Shown here piece after piece: positions 26,858 through 35,615 of a stretch of 37,475 bases of DNA (position 1 is its first letter; each line of letters opens with the position of its first letter). Position numbers and translations under genes: made by a program. Source of the stretch: Spirosoma fluviale (GTDB taxonomy: Bacteria; Bacteroidota; Bacteroidia; Cytophagales; Flexibacteraceae); the NCBI GenBank assembly GCA_945902135.1, contig CAMDMI010000002.1, positions 1 to 37,475 of the forward strand, written 5' to 3'. The notes below the pieces were generated by a model. That model did no database searches. It saw only the letters and a list, made by a program, of their open reading frames with translations, and had not been told where the DNA came from.

Positions 26858-27670
26858 ATGAGCGCAAAAAAAGGTAGTTTAAAGGACAAGTTCTACGGAA
26901 GCATTGCTCCAATCATTACAGGTCTCGGGGCTGCAGTTGTAATCCTCGGTGCACTTTTCAAAATTATGCACTGGGATGGTGCAGGTCCAATGTTGATTGT
27001 TGGTCTTGGTACAGAGGCTTTACTTTTCGCCATGTTCGCATTTGCTCCCCAGGTTCATGATCCAGAATGGTCTCGTGTTTACCCTGAGTTAGATGATAAA
27101 TATTGGGAGAAAATGCACGGTAAATCTGCCGCAAAAGCGGCACCTGCTCCTGGCGCTCCTGCTTTGGATCAAATGCTTGCTACTGCTAAAATTGATCAGG
27201 CGATGATTGATCGTTTGGGAAAGGGTTTTACAGGACTTGCTGACTCTGTTTCAAAAATGAGTGATCTTTCTGGTGCTGCCGTTGCTACCAAAGATTATGC
27301 AACAAATGTTCAGAATGCTTCCAAAGCTTTATCGGACATGAATAAGTCTTATGCTTCCACAGTGAACGCAATGGCTGAAATGTCTAACGCTGCTCAGGAT
27401 TCTAAAGAATACCATTCAAAAGTTCAGGCAATTACTAAGAGTTTAGGTGCTCTTAACGCGGTTTATGAACTTGAGTTGAAAGATGCTGACAACCACTTGA
27501 AAGCCATGAACAAGTTTTATGGTAACCTTTCGACTGCAATGGCGAGCATGGCTGATGCATCTAAAGATGCAGAAGCTTTCAAAGGTGAAATTTCCAAGTT
27601 GACTGGGAATCTTAACAACCTTAACAAGGTTTACGGCAATATGCTGACAGCCATGAAAGGTGCTGCCTGA
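26858..27670 (+). CDS. gldL: T9SS/gliding motor protein GldL (PorL)
   Basis: The 270-residue inner-membrane protein has two helices, about residues 14-34 (IAPIITGLGAAVVILGALFK) and 44-66 (MLIVGLGTEALLFAMFAFAP). They flank the invariant KIMHWDGAGP, with a conserved Glu in helix 2 thought to take part in proton-driven rotation. The cytoplasmic remainder is helical, with three similar segments of about 40-55 residues (e.g. LSDMNKSYASTVNAMAEM, LKAMNKFYGNLSTAMASM, LNNLNKVYGNMLTAM). GldL and GldM form the motor that powers secretion and gliding. Confidence 0.95.
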   Translation: MSAKKGSLKDKFYGSIAPIITGLGAAVVILGALFKIMHWDGAGPMLIVGLGTEALLFAMFAFAPQVHDPEWSRVYPELDDKYWEKMHGKSAAKAAPAPGAPALDQMLATAKIDQAMIDRLGKGFTGLADSVSKMSDLSGAAVATKDYATNVQNASKALSDMNKSYASTVNAMAEMSNAAQDSKEYHSKVQAITKSLGALNAVYELELKDADNHLKAMNKFYGNLSTAMASMADASKDAEAFKGEISKLTGNLNNLNKVYGNMLTAMKGAA

Positions 27671-27713
27671 TTATTTCTTCCAATAATTGTTTAACTAATA
27701 ATTTAGTAAAGAA

Positions 27714-29378
27714 ATGGCAGGTGGTAAAGAGACCCCGCGGCAAAAACTAATAGGCCTGATGTATTTGGTGCTACTTGCACTACTTGCACTTCAGGTATCT
27801 TCTGCGATTCTGGCGAAATTCCAGTTCTTGAATTCCAGTCTTGAGTTGGCTGTAACGAATGCGAACACTGCGAACGATGGAAAAATTTCTGGTATTGCGA
27901 AAACTGTTGAAAAATCCCCTCAATACAAGAATATTCTTGACGAAGCCAATCGGATTAAAAAAATGTCTCGTGATATGATTGCTGAAATTCAGGGTTATAA
28001 GGACGAGATTATCAAAGCAACCGGTTGCGATAAGGGAAAAGATTGTAAAGATCCTCACACAAATACCAATGGTATGCACGGAATGGACGAGAAGGGAGCT
28101 TACAAGGGTCTCAAAGATGAGGATAAAACAGCTCACCTCATGGTGGGAGATCCTTCATCTGGAAAGAAAGGCGCTGCCTATGGGCTAAAAGACAGATTGA
28201 ATAATTTTGTGGCTGAGCTCAATAAAGTTTCAGGAGCAAGTTTCCTTCCTCTAGCTCAGGATGGCAAAGAAGATCCACTTACAAAAAATGATCCTGAGCA
28301 AAAAGGAAAGGATTTCGCTGAACTTAATTTTGCGCATACTCCGATGATTGCTGCAATGGCTGTACTTTCAGACAAGCAATCCAAGATTACGGCATATGAA
28401 GCAGATGTACTTTCTCGTTTGGCCCAAAAAGTTGGTGCGAAGGACTTTAAGTTCGATGTAATCACAGCTGATTATAGTGCACTTTCTTCAACTGTAGCTG
28501 CCGGTACAGATTATGAAGCGAAAATGTTCGTTACGGCTAGGTCTTCTGCCATTGTACCAGTAATGAAGTTTCGTGGTAGCATGGTAAAAGTTGAAAACGG
28601 AGTTGGTGTTGTGAAGTTCAAAGCTTCCGCCACTAATTATGACGCTGAAGGAAATTCAAAGCAAAACTGGGAAGGTCAGGTAATTATGCCTAAGCCGACT
28701 GGCGAAGGAGATACTACATTCACTGTAAAAGGTGAGTATATTGTTGCCAAGCCTGTTATTGATGTAAAATCTGCTTCAGTGTCTGCGCTTTATTACAATT
28801 GTGGTAATGATTTGAACATCCAGGTTCCAGCTTTGGGCGCAAATTACAAGCCTTCTTTTTCTGCCAAAGGTGCCAACATCATCAATGGAAAAGACAAGGG
28901 TGCGATTGTAGTTATTCCGAATGTAAAAGGTACTGATGCTAGGGTTGCGATTACTGTAGCAAGTGAAGGTTCTACAATTGGTGTGAAGGATTTCCCAGTA
29001 AGGGGAGTGCCTCGTCCTCAGATTGTTGCCAAAATTGGTGGTAATTATGTGGATCAGAAAAAAGGTGTTGCAGCACCTGGACCAGCCTCAATTACAGTAA
29101 TGGCTGAGCCAGATCCAGCTTTTGCTGCTGCTCTTCCAAGAGAAGCTCGTTATAACATTACGGACGGTGAGGTTACCCTTGCACGCGGAAAAAGAGAAAT
29201 CCAAACGCTTCCAATTCGGAATGACAATGTGAATCTTGCCTCCATCCGGAGTCAGGCACAGGCAGGAGACAGAATCATTGTAGTTATCAAAAAAGCAAGA
29301 AGGCTTAATTTCCGGGATGAATCCGAAGATGTGCAGATTAATGCCGCCTCATCTGTGATTACGATTCCTGTAAACTAA
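27714..29378 (+). CDS. gldM: T9SS/gliding motor protein GldM (PorM)
   Basis: The 554-residue protein starts MAGGKETPRQKLIGLMYLVL, with one membrane helix at about residues 13-32, the GldM signature. The periplasmic part is a helical domain (about 40-240) followed by beta-sandwich domains (about 240-554; e.g. YYNCGNDLNIQVPALGANY, VRGVPRPQIVAKIGG). These span the periplasm as a dimeric shaft from GldL to the GldK/GldN ring. The length is close to typical (about 515-560). Spacing from gldL is 43 bp and the leader is A/T-rich. Confidence 0.95.
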   Translation: MAGGKETPRQKLIGLMYLVLLALLALQVSSAILAKFQFLNSSLELAVTNANTANDGKISGIAKTVEKSPQYKNILDEANRIKKMSRDMIAEIQGYKDEIIKATGCDKGKDCKDPHTNTNGMHGMDEKGAYKGLKDEDKTAHLMVGDPSSGKKGAAYGLKDRLNNFVAELNKVSGASFLPLAQDGKEDPLTKNDPEQKGKDFAELNFAHTPMIAAMAVLSDKQSKITAYEADVLSRLAQKVGAKDFKFDVITADYSALSSTVAAGTDYEAKMFVTARSSAIVPVMKFRGSMVKVENGVGVVKFKASATNYDAEGNSKQNWEGQVIMPKPTGEGDTTFTVKGEYIVAKPVIDVKSASVSALYYNCGNDLNIQVPALGANYKPSFSAKGANIINGKDKGAIVVIPNVKGTDARVAITVASEGSTIGVKDFPVRGVPRPQIVAKIGGNYVDQKKGVAAPGPASITVMAEPDPAFAAALPREARYNITDGEVTLARGKREIQTLPIRNDNVNLASIRSQAQAGDRIIVVIKKARRLNFRDESEDVQINAASSVITIPVN

Positions 29379-29420
29379 ATAGTTTTATTTTATCCTTTCC
29401 ACTTTACAATCACACGGCGT

Positions 29421-30350
29421 ATGAAAATGAAAATTGTTGCAATTCTCTGTTTCTCTTTGTTAGTAGGTTCGATTGAGGCTCAGCAAAGGAGAAATAAGGG
29501 GAAAAGGGCCGGTACTGCGGCCCCAGCTCCAGCGCCAGTTGCTACTGATTCTGTGAAAGCAGCTCCAGTACTGGCAGCCAATCCGGCTCAACAGAAAATG
29601 GATAGCATACGCCGTGGGGATTCTACTACTTTGGCTGCAGGTTACGATCCTCTTAGTGTTCGTAAAGTGCATGTCTCGGATGTGATGTATAAAATGCAGG
29701 TATGGCGTGTAATGGATTTGAGAGAGAAGTGTAACCAGCCTTTCCTTGCATCCGGAAATGAAATTACAAAGTCTCTTTGTGACGCAGTTTTCACAGGAAA
29801 ATTGGATGCTTATGCAAAAGATTCTTTGACTACAATGCTTACTGCAGAACAGTTTAAAGAAAAGCTTATTGACCCGGCAAGTGCTCAGGTAGATGCGGAT
29901 GGGAATCCATTGCCAGGAACGGGTACTCCGTTCATGCCGAAGCAACTTTATACATTAAAGTTCCGGGAGAATTTACTTTTTGACAAACAGCGTTCAAGGT
30001 TTTATTATGACATTCAGACCATTACGCTTTTTATTCCTGCAGAGTTTAATTCTATTAAAGGTACTGAAACAGAAGTGGCCTCTTTTAAATATACCGATGT
30101 AGCTCGCGCATTTAAAAGTATGCCCAATGCAAGGTGGTATAATAGCCAAAATAGGGCAGAGGATAAGAAAGTGTCAGATGCCATGGACCTTCGTTTGTTT
30201 TGTTCCAGGATTCTTAAAATTTCGAATCCAAAAGATTTGATGATTGAAGATATGCCGGAATACAGAGAAAGTCCAAGGTCTGTTCTTGTAGCTTCCCAGA
30301 AGTTCGAATATGATCTGGTAGCAAAGGAGAATGAAGTTTGGGATTATTAA
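29421..30350 (+). CDS. gldN: T9SS ring protein GldN (PorN)
   Basis: The 309-residue protein has a signal peptide (KIVAILCFSLLVGSIEAQ), a basic and Pro/Ala-rich linker (RRNKGKRAGTAAPAPAPV), then the GldN core with VMYKMQVWRVMDLREKCNQPF near residues 90-110 and LYTLKFRENLLFDKQRSRF. It pairs with GldK to make the periplasmic ring engaged by GldM. It is the last gene of the operon and is followed by a terminator. Confidence 0.93.
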   Translation: MKMKIVAILCFSLLVGSIEAQQRRNKGKRAGTAAPAPAPVATDSVKAAPVLAANPAQQKMDSIRRGDSTTLAAGYDPLSVRKVHVSDVMYKMQVWRVMDLREKCNQPFLASGNEITKSLCDAVFTGKLDAYAKDSLTTMLTAEQFKEKLIDPASAQVDADGNPLPGTGTPFMPKQLYTLKFRENLLFDKQRSRFYYDIQTITLFIPAEFNSIKGTETEVASFKYTDVARAFKSMPNARWYNSQNRAEDKKVSDAMDLRLFCSRILKISNPKDLMIEDMPEYRESPRSVLVASQKFEYDLVAKENEVWDY

Positions 30351-30365
30351 TATAATCTACCGATT

Positions 30366-30398
30366 CAAAAAAAGGGGGCATTAGCTCCCTTTTTTCTT
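30366..30398 (+). terminator. Terminator after gldN
   Basis: AAAAAAGGG(G)GC-ATT-AGCTCCCTTTTTT forms a stem with a long T run ending in TTTTCTTTT, 16 nt after the gldN stop. This closes the T9SS operon. Confidence 0.8.
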
Positions 30399-30596
30399 TT
30401 ATAAACTGTTGGATGTGGCTGAAATTTCATTGGTCTATAGACTCTATTTTCTGGTTGTTTAATATTAGAATTAAGTTTAAATAATTTTCCTTGCTGTTCG
30501 ACATGGACTTGCAGCGGATTGTTTTTTTAACTGAATTCAATTAACCAGCTGTAAAAAATCATTTCATTTATTTTTCAAAACACTACTCATATTTTT

Positions 30597-30613
30597 CTAT
30601 TGACCGTCAATAG
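30597..30613. repeat. 17-bp inverted repeat in the gldN-tRNA gap (possible operator)
   Basis: CTATTGAC-C-GTCAATAG is a perfect 8-bp inverted repeat around one base, followed 2 bases later by a third half-site-like ATTGAC. It lies about 90 bases upstream of the tRNA/tuf promoter. The 370-bp interval between gldN and tRNA-Tyr otherwise holds the gldN terminator, AT-rich sequence and that promoter; I see no gene in it. Confidence 0.5.
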
Positions 30614-30681
30614 ATTGACTTTGTAAATTTTCCAATTTTCAGGTTTTGCTTCTTAATCAGGGAATTATTCTTTTTAAAGGC

Positions 30682-30712
30682 TGTGATATTAAATATTATT
30701 TTTCTACTTTTG
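30682..30712 (+). promoter_or_regulatory. Promoter of the tRNA-Tyr/Gly/Thr-tuf operon
   Basis: TGTG (30682-30685), 19 bases, then TACTTTTG (30705-30712) fits the Bacteroidota consensus with one -33 mismatch. tRNA-Tyr starts 12 bases after the box. Confidence 0.65.
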
Positions 30713-30723
30713 CCGACCTTTTC

Positions 30724-30806
30724 GGGGTGTTACCAGAGCGGCCAAATGGGGCAGACTGTAAATCTGCTGACTTACGTCTACGGTGGTTCGAATCCATCAC
30801 GCCCCA
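30724..30806 (+). tRNA. tRNA-Tyr (GTA)
   Basis: This 83-nt class II tRNA has acceptor strands GGGGTGT/ACGCCCC (one wobble), anticodon loop CTGTAAA with anticodon GTA, a long variable arm and T-loop GGTTCGAATCC. CCA is not encoded. First of three tandem tRNAs ahead of tuf. Confidence 0.95.
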
Positions 30807-30814
30807 CGAAAAAA

Positions 30815-30887
30815 GCGGGAGTAGCTCAGTTGGTAGAGCGACAGCCTTCCAAGCTGTAGGTCGCGGGTTCGAGCCTCGTCTCCCGCT
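30815..30887 (+). tRNA. tRNA-Gly (TCC)
   Basis: A 73-nt cloverleaf with acceptor GCGGGAG/CTCCCGC, anticodon stem ACAGC/GCTGT, loop CTTCCAA giving anticodon TCC, and T-loop GGGTTCGAGCC. Eight bases follow tRNA-Tyr. CCA not encoded. Confidence 0.95.
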
Positions 30888-30904
30888 CTATTGTTAGGGC
30901 AAAA

Positions 30905-30976
<72 letters not shown>

Positions 30977-31017
30977 CTAAAATTTTTGTATACTTTTCCT
31001 TCAATTGATTAATACTC

Positions 31018-32208
31018 ATGGCTAAAGAAAATTTCGACCGGTCGAAGCCCCACGTAAACATCGGGACAATCGGTCACGTTGACCACGGTAAGACAACTCT
31101 TACCGCTGCAATCACCAAAGTTCTAGCAAAGAACGATCCTTCTGTTACCATTCGTGACTTTTCTTCCATCGACAATGCGCCGGAGGAAAAAGAAAGAGGT
31201 ATCACCATCAACACCTCCCACGTGGAGTATCAAACCAAAAATCGCCACTATGCACACGTTGATTGTCCAGGTCACGCTGACTATGTGAAGAACATGGTTA
31301 CTGGTGCTGCACAGATGGATGGTGCAATTCTAGTTGTTGCTGCTACTGATGGTCCAATGCCACAGACACGTGAGCACATTCTCCTTGCCCGTCAGGTTGG
31401 TGTTCCTGAACTTGTAGTTTTCATGAACAAAGTCGACATGGTTGACGATCCAGAACTTCTAGAGCTTGTGGAAATGGAAATCCGTGAACTTCTTAGTTTC
31501 TACGATTATGATGGCGACAATATTCCAGTTGTTCAAGGTTCAGCTCTTGGTGGTCTTAACGACGATGCCAAATGGGTTACAACCATTGAAAACTTGATGG
31601 AAGCAGTTGATTCCTGGATTCCAATTCCTCCAAGGGTAACTGACCAGCCTTTTCTTATGCCTGTTGAAGATGTTTTCTCTATCACGGGTCGTGGTACAGT
31701 AGCAACTGGCCGTATTGAAAGAGGTATCATCAACTCTGGTGAGCAAGTTGATATTCTTGGTATGGGCGCTGAGAACCTTAAGTCAACAGTTACGGGTGTT
31801 GAAATGTTCCGTAAGATTCTTGACAGAGGTGAAGCTGGTGACAACGTTGGTTTGTTGCTTCGCGGTATCGATAAAGATATGATCCGTCGTGGAATGGTAA
31901 TCTGTAAGCCAGGTTCTGTTACACCTCATTCTGAGTTTAAGGCAGAAGTTTATGTACTTTCTAAGGAAGAAGGTGGTCGTCACACTCCTTTCTTTAACAA
32001 GTATCGTCCTCAATTTTATATGAGAACTACTGATGTTACTGGAGAGATCACTTTGCCAGCAGGTGTTGAAATGGTAATGCCTGGTGACAACATCACAATT
32101 AATGTAAAGTTGATCAACAAAGTTGCTATGGATAAAGGTCTCCGTTTCGCGATTCGTGAAGGTGGTCGTACTGTAGGTGCTGGTCAGGTTACAGAAGTTA
32201 TTGACTAA
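31018..32208 (+). CDS. tuf: Elongation factor Tu
   Basis: The 396-residue GTPase brings aminoacyl-tRNA to the ribosome. G-domain motifs are [10 protein letters not shown] (P-loop, about residues 19-28), a switch I with [25 protein letters not shown] (about 82-93), NKVDMVDD (about 137-144) and GSALGG. Domains 2 and 3 follow ([32 protein letters not shown]). It is the only tuf seen here and is cotranscribed with three upstream tRNAs. A terminator lies 13 bp downstream. Confidence 0.99.
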   Translation: MAKENFDRSKPHVNIGTIGHVDHGKTTLTAAITKVLAKNDPSVTIRDFSSIDNAPEEKERGITINTSHVEYQTKNRHYAHVDCPGHADYVKNMVTGAAQMDGAILVVAATDGPMPQTREHILLARQVGVPELVVFMNKVDMVDDPELLELVEMEIRELLSFYDYDGDNIPVVQGSALGGLNDDAKWVTTIENLMEAVDSWIPIPPRVTDQPFLMPVEDVFSITGRGTVATGRIERGIINSGEQVDILGMGAENLKSTVTGVEMFRKILDRGEAGDNVGLLLRGIDKDMIRRGMVICKPGSVTPHSEFKAEVYVLSKEEGGRHTPFFNKYRPQFYMRTTDVTGEITLPAGVEMVMPGDNITINVKLINKVAMDKGLRFAIREGGRTVGAGQVTEVID

Positions 32209-32220
32209 TAGTTAATTAAG

Positions 32221-32249
32221 AAGGTTCCGTGAAAGCGGAACTTTTTTTA
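32221..32249 (+). terminator. Terminator after tuf
   Basis: AAGGTTCCG-TGAAAG-CGGAACTTT is a 9-bp stem (one G-T) followed by further T residues. It separates tuf from the tRNA-Trp-secE operon. Confidence 0.8.
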
Positions 32250-32270
32250 CCTTTTGTGAAAAGATTGCAC

Positions 32271-32278
32271 TAATTTTG
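32271..32278 (+). promoter_or_regulatory. Putative -7 element of the tRNA-Trp-secE-nusG-rplKAJL operon
   Basis: TAATTTTG is an exact TAnnTTTG match, 16 bases before tRNA-Trp. TTTTG at 32252-32256 is only 14 bases upstream, a shorter spacing than usual. Confidence 0.5.
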
Positions 32279-32294
32279 CAGTCCTTTTTCAAAA

Positions 32295-32367
32295 ACGGGT
32301 GTAGCTCAATTGGTAGAGTAGCGGTCTCCAAAACCGTTGGCTGTGGGTTCGAGTCCTACCTCCCGTG
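32295..32367 (+). tRNA. tRNA-Trp (CCA)
   Basis: A 73-nt tRNA with anticodon loop CTCCAAA (anticodon CCA), D-stem GCTC/GAGT and T-arm GTGGG-TTCGAGT-CCTAC. The acceptor ACGGGTG/CTCCCGT contains a T-T mismatch at the sixth pair. Position before secE is conserved in many Bacteroidota. Confidence 0.93.
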
Positions 32368-32382
32368 CAAAGTCTTACGACA

Positions 32383-32571
32383 ATGAAGAAAGTGATTGAT
32401 TTTATAAACCTGTCTTATCAGGAAATGTTTACTAAGGTAAACTGGCCCACAGGTGCCAACCTAACCAACCAAACTACTTTGGTTCTGGTGGCATCGATCA
32501 TTTTTGCCCTATTGATTGGCATTATGGACTTTGGCTTTGAATCCCTTTTGAAGGTATTCTACAATTTGTAA
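32383..32571 (+). CDS. secE: Preprotein translocase subunit SecE
   Basis: The 62-residue protein is the short one-helix SecE. It has an amphipathic N-terminal helix (VIDFINLSYQEMFTKVNWPT; 'KVxWPT' is the family signature) and one membrane helix (about residues 34-55). The ORF track starts at a GTG inside the tRNA; ATG at 32383 is correct. It clamps the SecY channel. nusG follows after 12 bp. Confidence 0.94.
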   Translation: MKKVIDFINLSYQEMFTKVNWPTGANLTNQTTLVLVASIIFALLIGIMDFGFESLLKVFYNL

Positions 32572-32583
32572 CAGAGATTAACC

Positions 32584-33153
32584 ATGGCCGATTTAAAGTG
32601 GTATGTAATCCGGGCAGTATCCGGCCAAGAGAAAAAAGTGAAGAGTTATATCGAGAATGAGGTAATACGCCAAAAGCTTGATGAAGTCATCACTCAAATT
32701 CTGATACCTTCAGAAAAGGTAATGGAATTGAGAAACGGTAAGAAAGTAATTCGTGAGAAAAATTTCTTTCCTGGATATATAATTGTTAACGCGGATTTAA
32801 ATAATGGTGAGGCGTTCCACACTATTAAAAGCGTGCCAGGTGTAATTGGATTTCTTGGAGCCAATAGGAATTCAGTTGAAAAAACACCAGTTCCGCTTCG
32901 TGAAACCGAGATTAACAGGATTTTAGGTCGTGTCGATGAGTCTCAGGACGAAATGATGCGGTTTGAAACAACCTTCCTTAAAGGTGAAGTTGTAAAGGTA
33001 ATAGATGGCCCATTTAACACTTTCACCGGAGCAGTAGAGGAGGTTTTTGATGAGAAGAGAAAGCTCAATGTGATGGTCAAAATTTTTGGCAGAAACACAC
33101 CACTTGAGTTGAACTATACGCAAGTGGAAAAATTACAATCAGTAAAAAGTTAG
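32584..33153 (+). CDS. nusG: Transcription termination/antitermination factor NusG
   Basis: The 189-residue protein has an N-terminal NGN domain ([45 protein letters not shown]) that contacts RNA polymerase. A C-terminal KOW domain ([20 protein letters not shown] ... [17 protein letters not shown]) binds Rho or S10. It couples transcription to translation. One base separates its stop codon from rplK. Confidence 0.97.
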   Translation: MADLKWYVIRAVSGQEKKVKSYIENEVIRQKLDEVITQILIPSEKVMELRNGKKVIREKNFFPGYIIVNADLNNGEAFHTIKSVPGVIGFLGANRNSVEKTPVPLRETEINRILGRVDESQDEMMRFETTFLKGEVVKVIDGPFNTFTGAVEEVFDEKRKLNVMVKIFGRNTPLELNYTQVEKLQSVKS

Positions 33154-33154
33154 C

Positions 33155-33598
33155 ATGGCTAAAGAAATAAGTACCTACATAAAGCTCCAAATTAAGGGAG
33201 GCGCTGCGAATCCATCGCCGCCGATTGGACCTGCTCTTGGCTCCAAGGGTGTGAACATTATGGAGTTTTGTAAGCAGTTTAACGCAAGGACCCAGGACAA
33301 ACCTGGCGTTGTTATCCCTGTTGTTATTACTGTTTACACGGACAAGTCTTTTGACTTTGTCACGAAAACTCCGCCGGCTGCGGTGCTACTTCTTGATGCA
33401 GTAAAACAGAAAACCGGTTCAGCTGAGCCTAATCGCCAGAAAATCGGATCCGTGACCTGGGAACAGGTTCGTACAATTGCAGAAACAAAAATGCCTGATC
33501 TCAATTCATTTGAGATTGAGCCTGCAATGAGAACAATCGCTGGAACAGCGCGCAACATGGGAATTACCATCACCGGAAAATCTCCTTGGGAAAATTGA
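33155..33598 (+). CDS. rplK: 50S ribosomal protein L11
   Basis: The 147-residue protein of the ribosomal stalk base starts [27 protein letters not shown], the proline-rich L11 N-terminus. The rRNA-binding C-terminal domain ([20 protein letters not shown] ... [10 protein letters not shown]) follows. Length is normal (about 141-147). It lies between nusG and rplA with only 1-2 bp gaps, in the standard order. Confidence 0.98.
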   Translation: MAKEISTYIKLQIKGGAANPSPPIGPALGSKGVNIMEFCKQFNARTQDKPGVVIPVVITVYTDKSFDFVTKTPPAAVLLLDAVKQKTGSAEPNRQKIGSVTWEQVRTIAETKMPDLNSFEIEPAMRTIAGTARNMGITITGKSPWEN

Positions 33599-33600
33599 TT

Positions 33601-34299
33601 ATGGCAAAACTAACTAAGAACCAAAAGAAAGCCTTGGCCATCGTAGATGTTGCCAAGGAGTATTCGCTCACTGATGCAGCTGAGCTTCTTAAAAAAGCCA
33701 CTTTTACCAAGTTCGACTCTTCAGTTGATATTGATGTAAGGCTTGGTGTTGATCCTCGTAAAGCTGATCAAATGGTGAGAGGTGTTTCTTCTTTACCCCA
33801 CGGTATTGGTAAAACTGTAAGAGTTCTTGTGCTTTGTACTCCTGATAAGGAAGCTGAAGCTAAGGCCGCAGGTGCTGACCATGTTGGTCTTGACGATTAC
33901 ATTTCAAAAATTGAAGGAGGTTGGACTGACATTGATGTGATTATTACTATGCCTGCAATTATGGCCAAAGTAGGTCGTCTTGGAAAGGTATTGGGTCCTC
34001 GTGGTTTGATGCCAAATCCTAAGTCAGGTACTGTAACAACAGATGTTGCCACGGCTGTAACCGAAGTAAAGGCTGGTAAAATTGATTTTAAGGTTGATAA
34101 AACCGGAATCATCCACACCAGCATTGGAAAGGTATCTTTCACTTCTGATAAGATTGCTGAAAATGCAATGGAACTGATTAATGTTATCAGCAAGCTAAAG
34201 CCTTCATCCTCAAAAGGTACCTATTTCAAGTCAATTACTTTGACCTCAACTATGGGCCCAGGAATAAAAATTGACAAAAACTCCATCCCAGGTATATAA
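33601..34299 (+). CDS. rplA: 50S ribosomal protein L1
   Basis: The 232-residue protein binds 23S rRNA at the L1 stalk, moves with E-site tRNA and usually represses its own operon's translation. Signatures are [40 protein letters not shown] and [24 protein letters not shown]. The ORF track extends five codons upstream into rplK; ATG at 33601 (MAKLTKNQ) fits the family start. Confidence 0.98.
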   Translation: MAKLTKNQKKALAIVDVAKEYSLTDAAELLKKATFTKFDSSVDIDVRLGVDPRKADQMVRGVSSLPHGIGKTVRVLVLCTPDKEAEAKAAGADHVGLDDYISKIEGGWTDIDVIITMPAIMAKVGRLGKVLGPRGLMPNPKSGTVTTDVATAVTEVKAGKIDFKVDKTGIIHTSIGKVSFTSDKIAENAMELINVISKLKPSSSKGTYFKSITLTSTMGPGIKIDKNSIPGI

Positions 34300-34301
34300 T
34301 C

Positions 34302-34823
34302 ATGACACGCGAAGAAAAAGGACAAGTTATAGAGGAGCTCGCAGGTAAGTTCGAAGCTACACCGAACTTTTATTTTGCCGATGGCTCCGGGATGTCTGTA
34401 GAGAAGACCGATAAATTCCGCAAGGAATGTTATAAGAGAGGTTTTGAATATGTGGTAGTTAAAAATTCTTTAATCGAAAAGGCATTAGTGCGCCAGGATC
34501 TTGGCGAGTCTTCATTTGCCAATGCTGTGTTGAGGGGATTCACAGGAATCATCTTTTCTACGGATCCAAAGGCACCTGCCAAACTGATTAAAGAATTCTC
34601 AAAAGAAAATAATGGGCTTCCCGTCTTTAAAGGCGCCATTGTTGATAGATCGTACTTCGCAGGTGCGGCACAATTGGATACGCTGATTACGCTGAAAACC
34701 AGAGAAGAATTGATTGGTGATGTTATTGGATTGCTCCAGTCGCCAATGAAGAATGTGATTTCTGGTCTCACAGCTTCCGGTTCCAAAATTGCTGGAGTAC
34801 TTAAAACTTTGTCTGAACGTTAA
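34302..34823 (+). CDS. rplJ: 50S ribosomal protein L10
   Basis: The 173-residue protein anchors L7/L12 dimers to the ribosome. It begins TREEKGQVIEELAGKFEATP with the family's N-terminal domain and LRKECYKRGFEYVVVKNSLI-type pattern, and ends with a helical L12-binding tail (LTASGSKIAGVLKTLSE). Only 2 bases separate it from rplA. Confidence 0.96.
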   Translation: MTREEKGQVIEELAGKFEATPNFYFADGSGMSVEKTDKFRKECYKRGFEYVVVKNSLIEKALVRQDLGESSFANAVLRGFTGIIFSTDPKAPAKLIKEFSKENNGLPVFKGAIVDRSYFAGAAQLDTLITLKTREELIGDVIGLLQSPMKNVISGLTASGSKIAGVLKTLSER

Positions 34824-34843
34824 TTGAAAAGTAAATTACAAAA

Positions 34844-35218
34844 ATGTCTGATTTAAATAAGCTCGCTGAACAACTTGTTAATCTTACCGTAAAGGAAGTT
34901 AATGAGCTCGCTGCCATCCTCAAGGATGAGTATGGTATCGAACCCGCAGCTGCCGCGCCTGTAATGGTTGCTGGTGGTGCTTCTGACGCCCCTGCTGCTG
35001 CTGAGAAAACATCTTTTGATGTAATCCTCAAAGAAGCTGGTGCTTCTAAGCTGAATGTTGTTAAACTTGTTAAGGATCTTACTGGTCTTGGTTTGAAAGA
35101 AGCCAAAGATCTAGTTGATTCAGCTCCTAAGCCTGTGAAAGAAGGTGTTGCAAAGGACGAAGCCGAAGGCTTGAAAAAGTCCCTCGAAGAGGCTGGTGCC
35201 GTTGTGGAGATCAAGTAA
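34844..35218 (+). CDS. rplL: 50S ribosomal protein L7/L12
   Basis: The 124-residue protein has an N-terminal dimerisation helix ([20 protein letters not shown]), an Ala-rich hinge ([20 protein letters not shown]) and the C-terminal GTPase-recruiting domain ([20 protein letters not shown] ... [20 protein letters not shown]). It is the last gene of its operon here, ended by a hairpin, whereas rpoB normally follows. Confidence 0.98.
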   Translation: MSDLNKLAEQLVNLTVKEVNELAAILKDEYGIEPAAAAPVMVAGGASDAPAAAEKTSFDVILKEAGASKLNVVKLVKDLTGLGLKEAKDLVDSAPKPVKEGVAKDEAEGLKKSLEEAGAVVEIK

Positions 35219-35244
35219 TAAAGAATTTTAAATTATTCTTGTAC

Positions 35245-35275
35245 AAAGGTCGGCTTTATGCCGACCTTTGTGTTT
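35245..35275 (+). terminator. Hairpin terminator after rplL
   Basis: AAAGGTCGGC-TTTAT-GCCGACCTTT is a perfect 10-bp stem, 26 nt after the rplL stop. The following tract (GTGTTTCC) is not a full T run, so termination may be partial. It lies just upstream of ssrA. Confidence 0.75.
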
Positions 35276-35280
35276 CCATC

Positions 35281-35611
35281 GGGGTCGACTGGTTTTGACA
35301 GCGGGTGGTCGGGTGCAATGGCATGCAAGGTTTGTTCTGTTCCTTCAAAAACAGTTCAATCACACACGGCGAGTACAACTACGCCATGGCCGCCTAATCG
35401 GAGATTAGCGCCGCCATTGTCCTTCCAGATTGCCTGTCCTGGGTCTGGTTTCTGGGCATCATCGCAGGGCAGATTTCCAGCCTATTCCGAGTAAGTTGGG
35501 GATTATCACTCGGAAAAACCCGATAAGCTGCCGGCGCTTTAAGTCCGGATAAGCATGTAGAGGTTGCAGTTGGCTCTTGCCTGGACGTGGGTTCGAATCC
35601 CTCCGACTCCA
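35281..35611 (+). ncRNA. ssrA: Transfer-messenger RNA (tmRNA)
   Basis: This 331-nt RNA rescues stalled ribosomes. The tRNA-like ends GGGGTCG/CGACTCC pair (one G-T), the 5' part reads GACTGGTTTTGACAGC, typical of tmRNA, and the 3' end holds the T-arm GTGGGTTCGAATCCCTCC. An internal frame GGC GAG TAC AAC TAC GCC ATG GCC GCC TAA encodes the tag GEYNYAMAA (35369-35398), ending in AA like other Bacteroidota tags. CCA is not encoded in full. Confidence 0.95.
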
Positions 35612-35615
35612 CAAA

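Noticed and set aside
30646-30897. 83-aa plus-strand ORF
   Set aside because: It runs through tRNA-Tyr and tRNA-Gly; its sequence is a translation of tRNA genes.
35258-35494. 78-aa plus-strand ORF
   Set aside because: It lies within tmRNA and is out of the tag frame, so it is not a gene.
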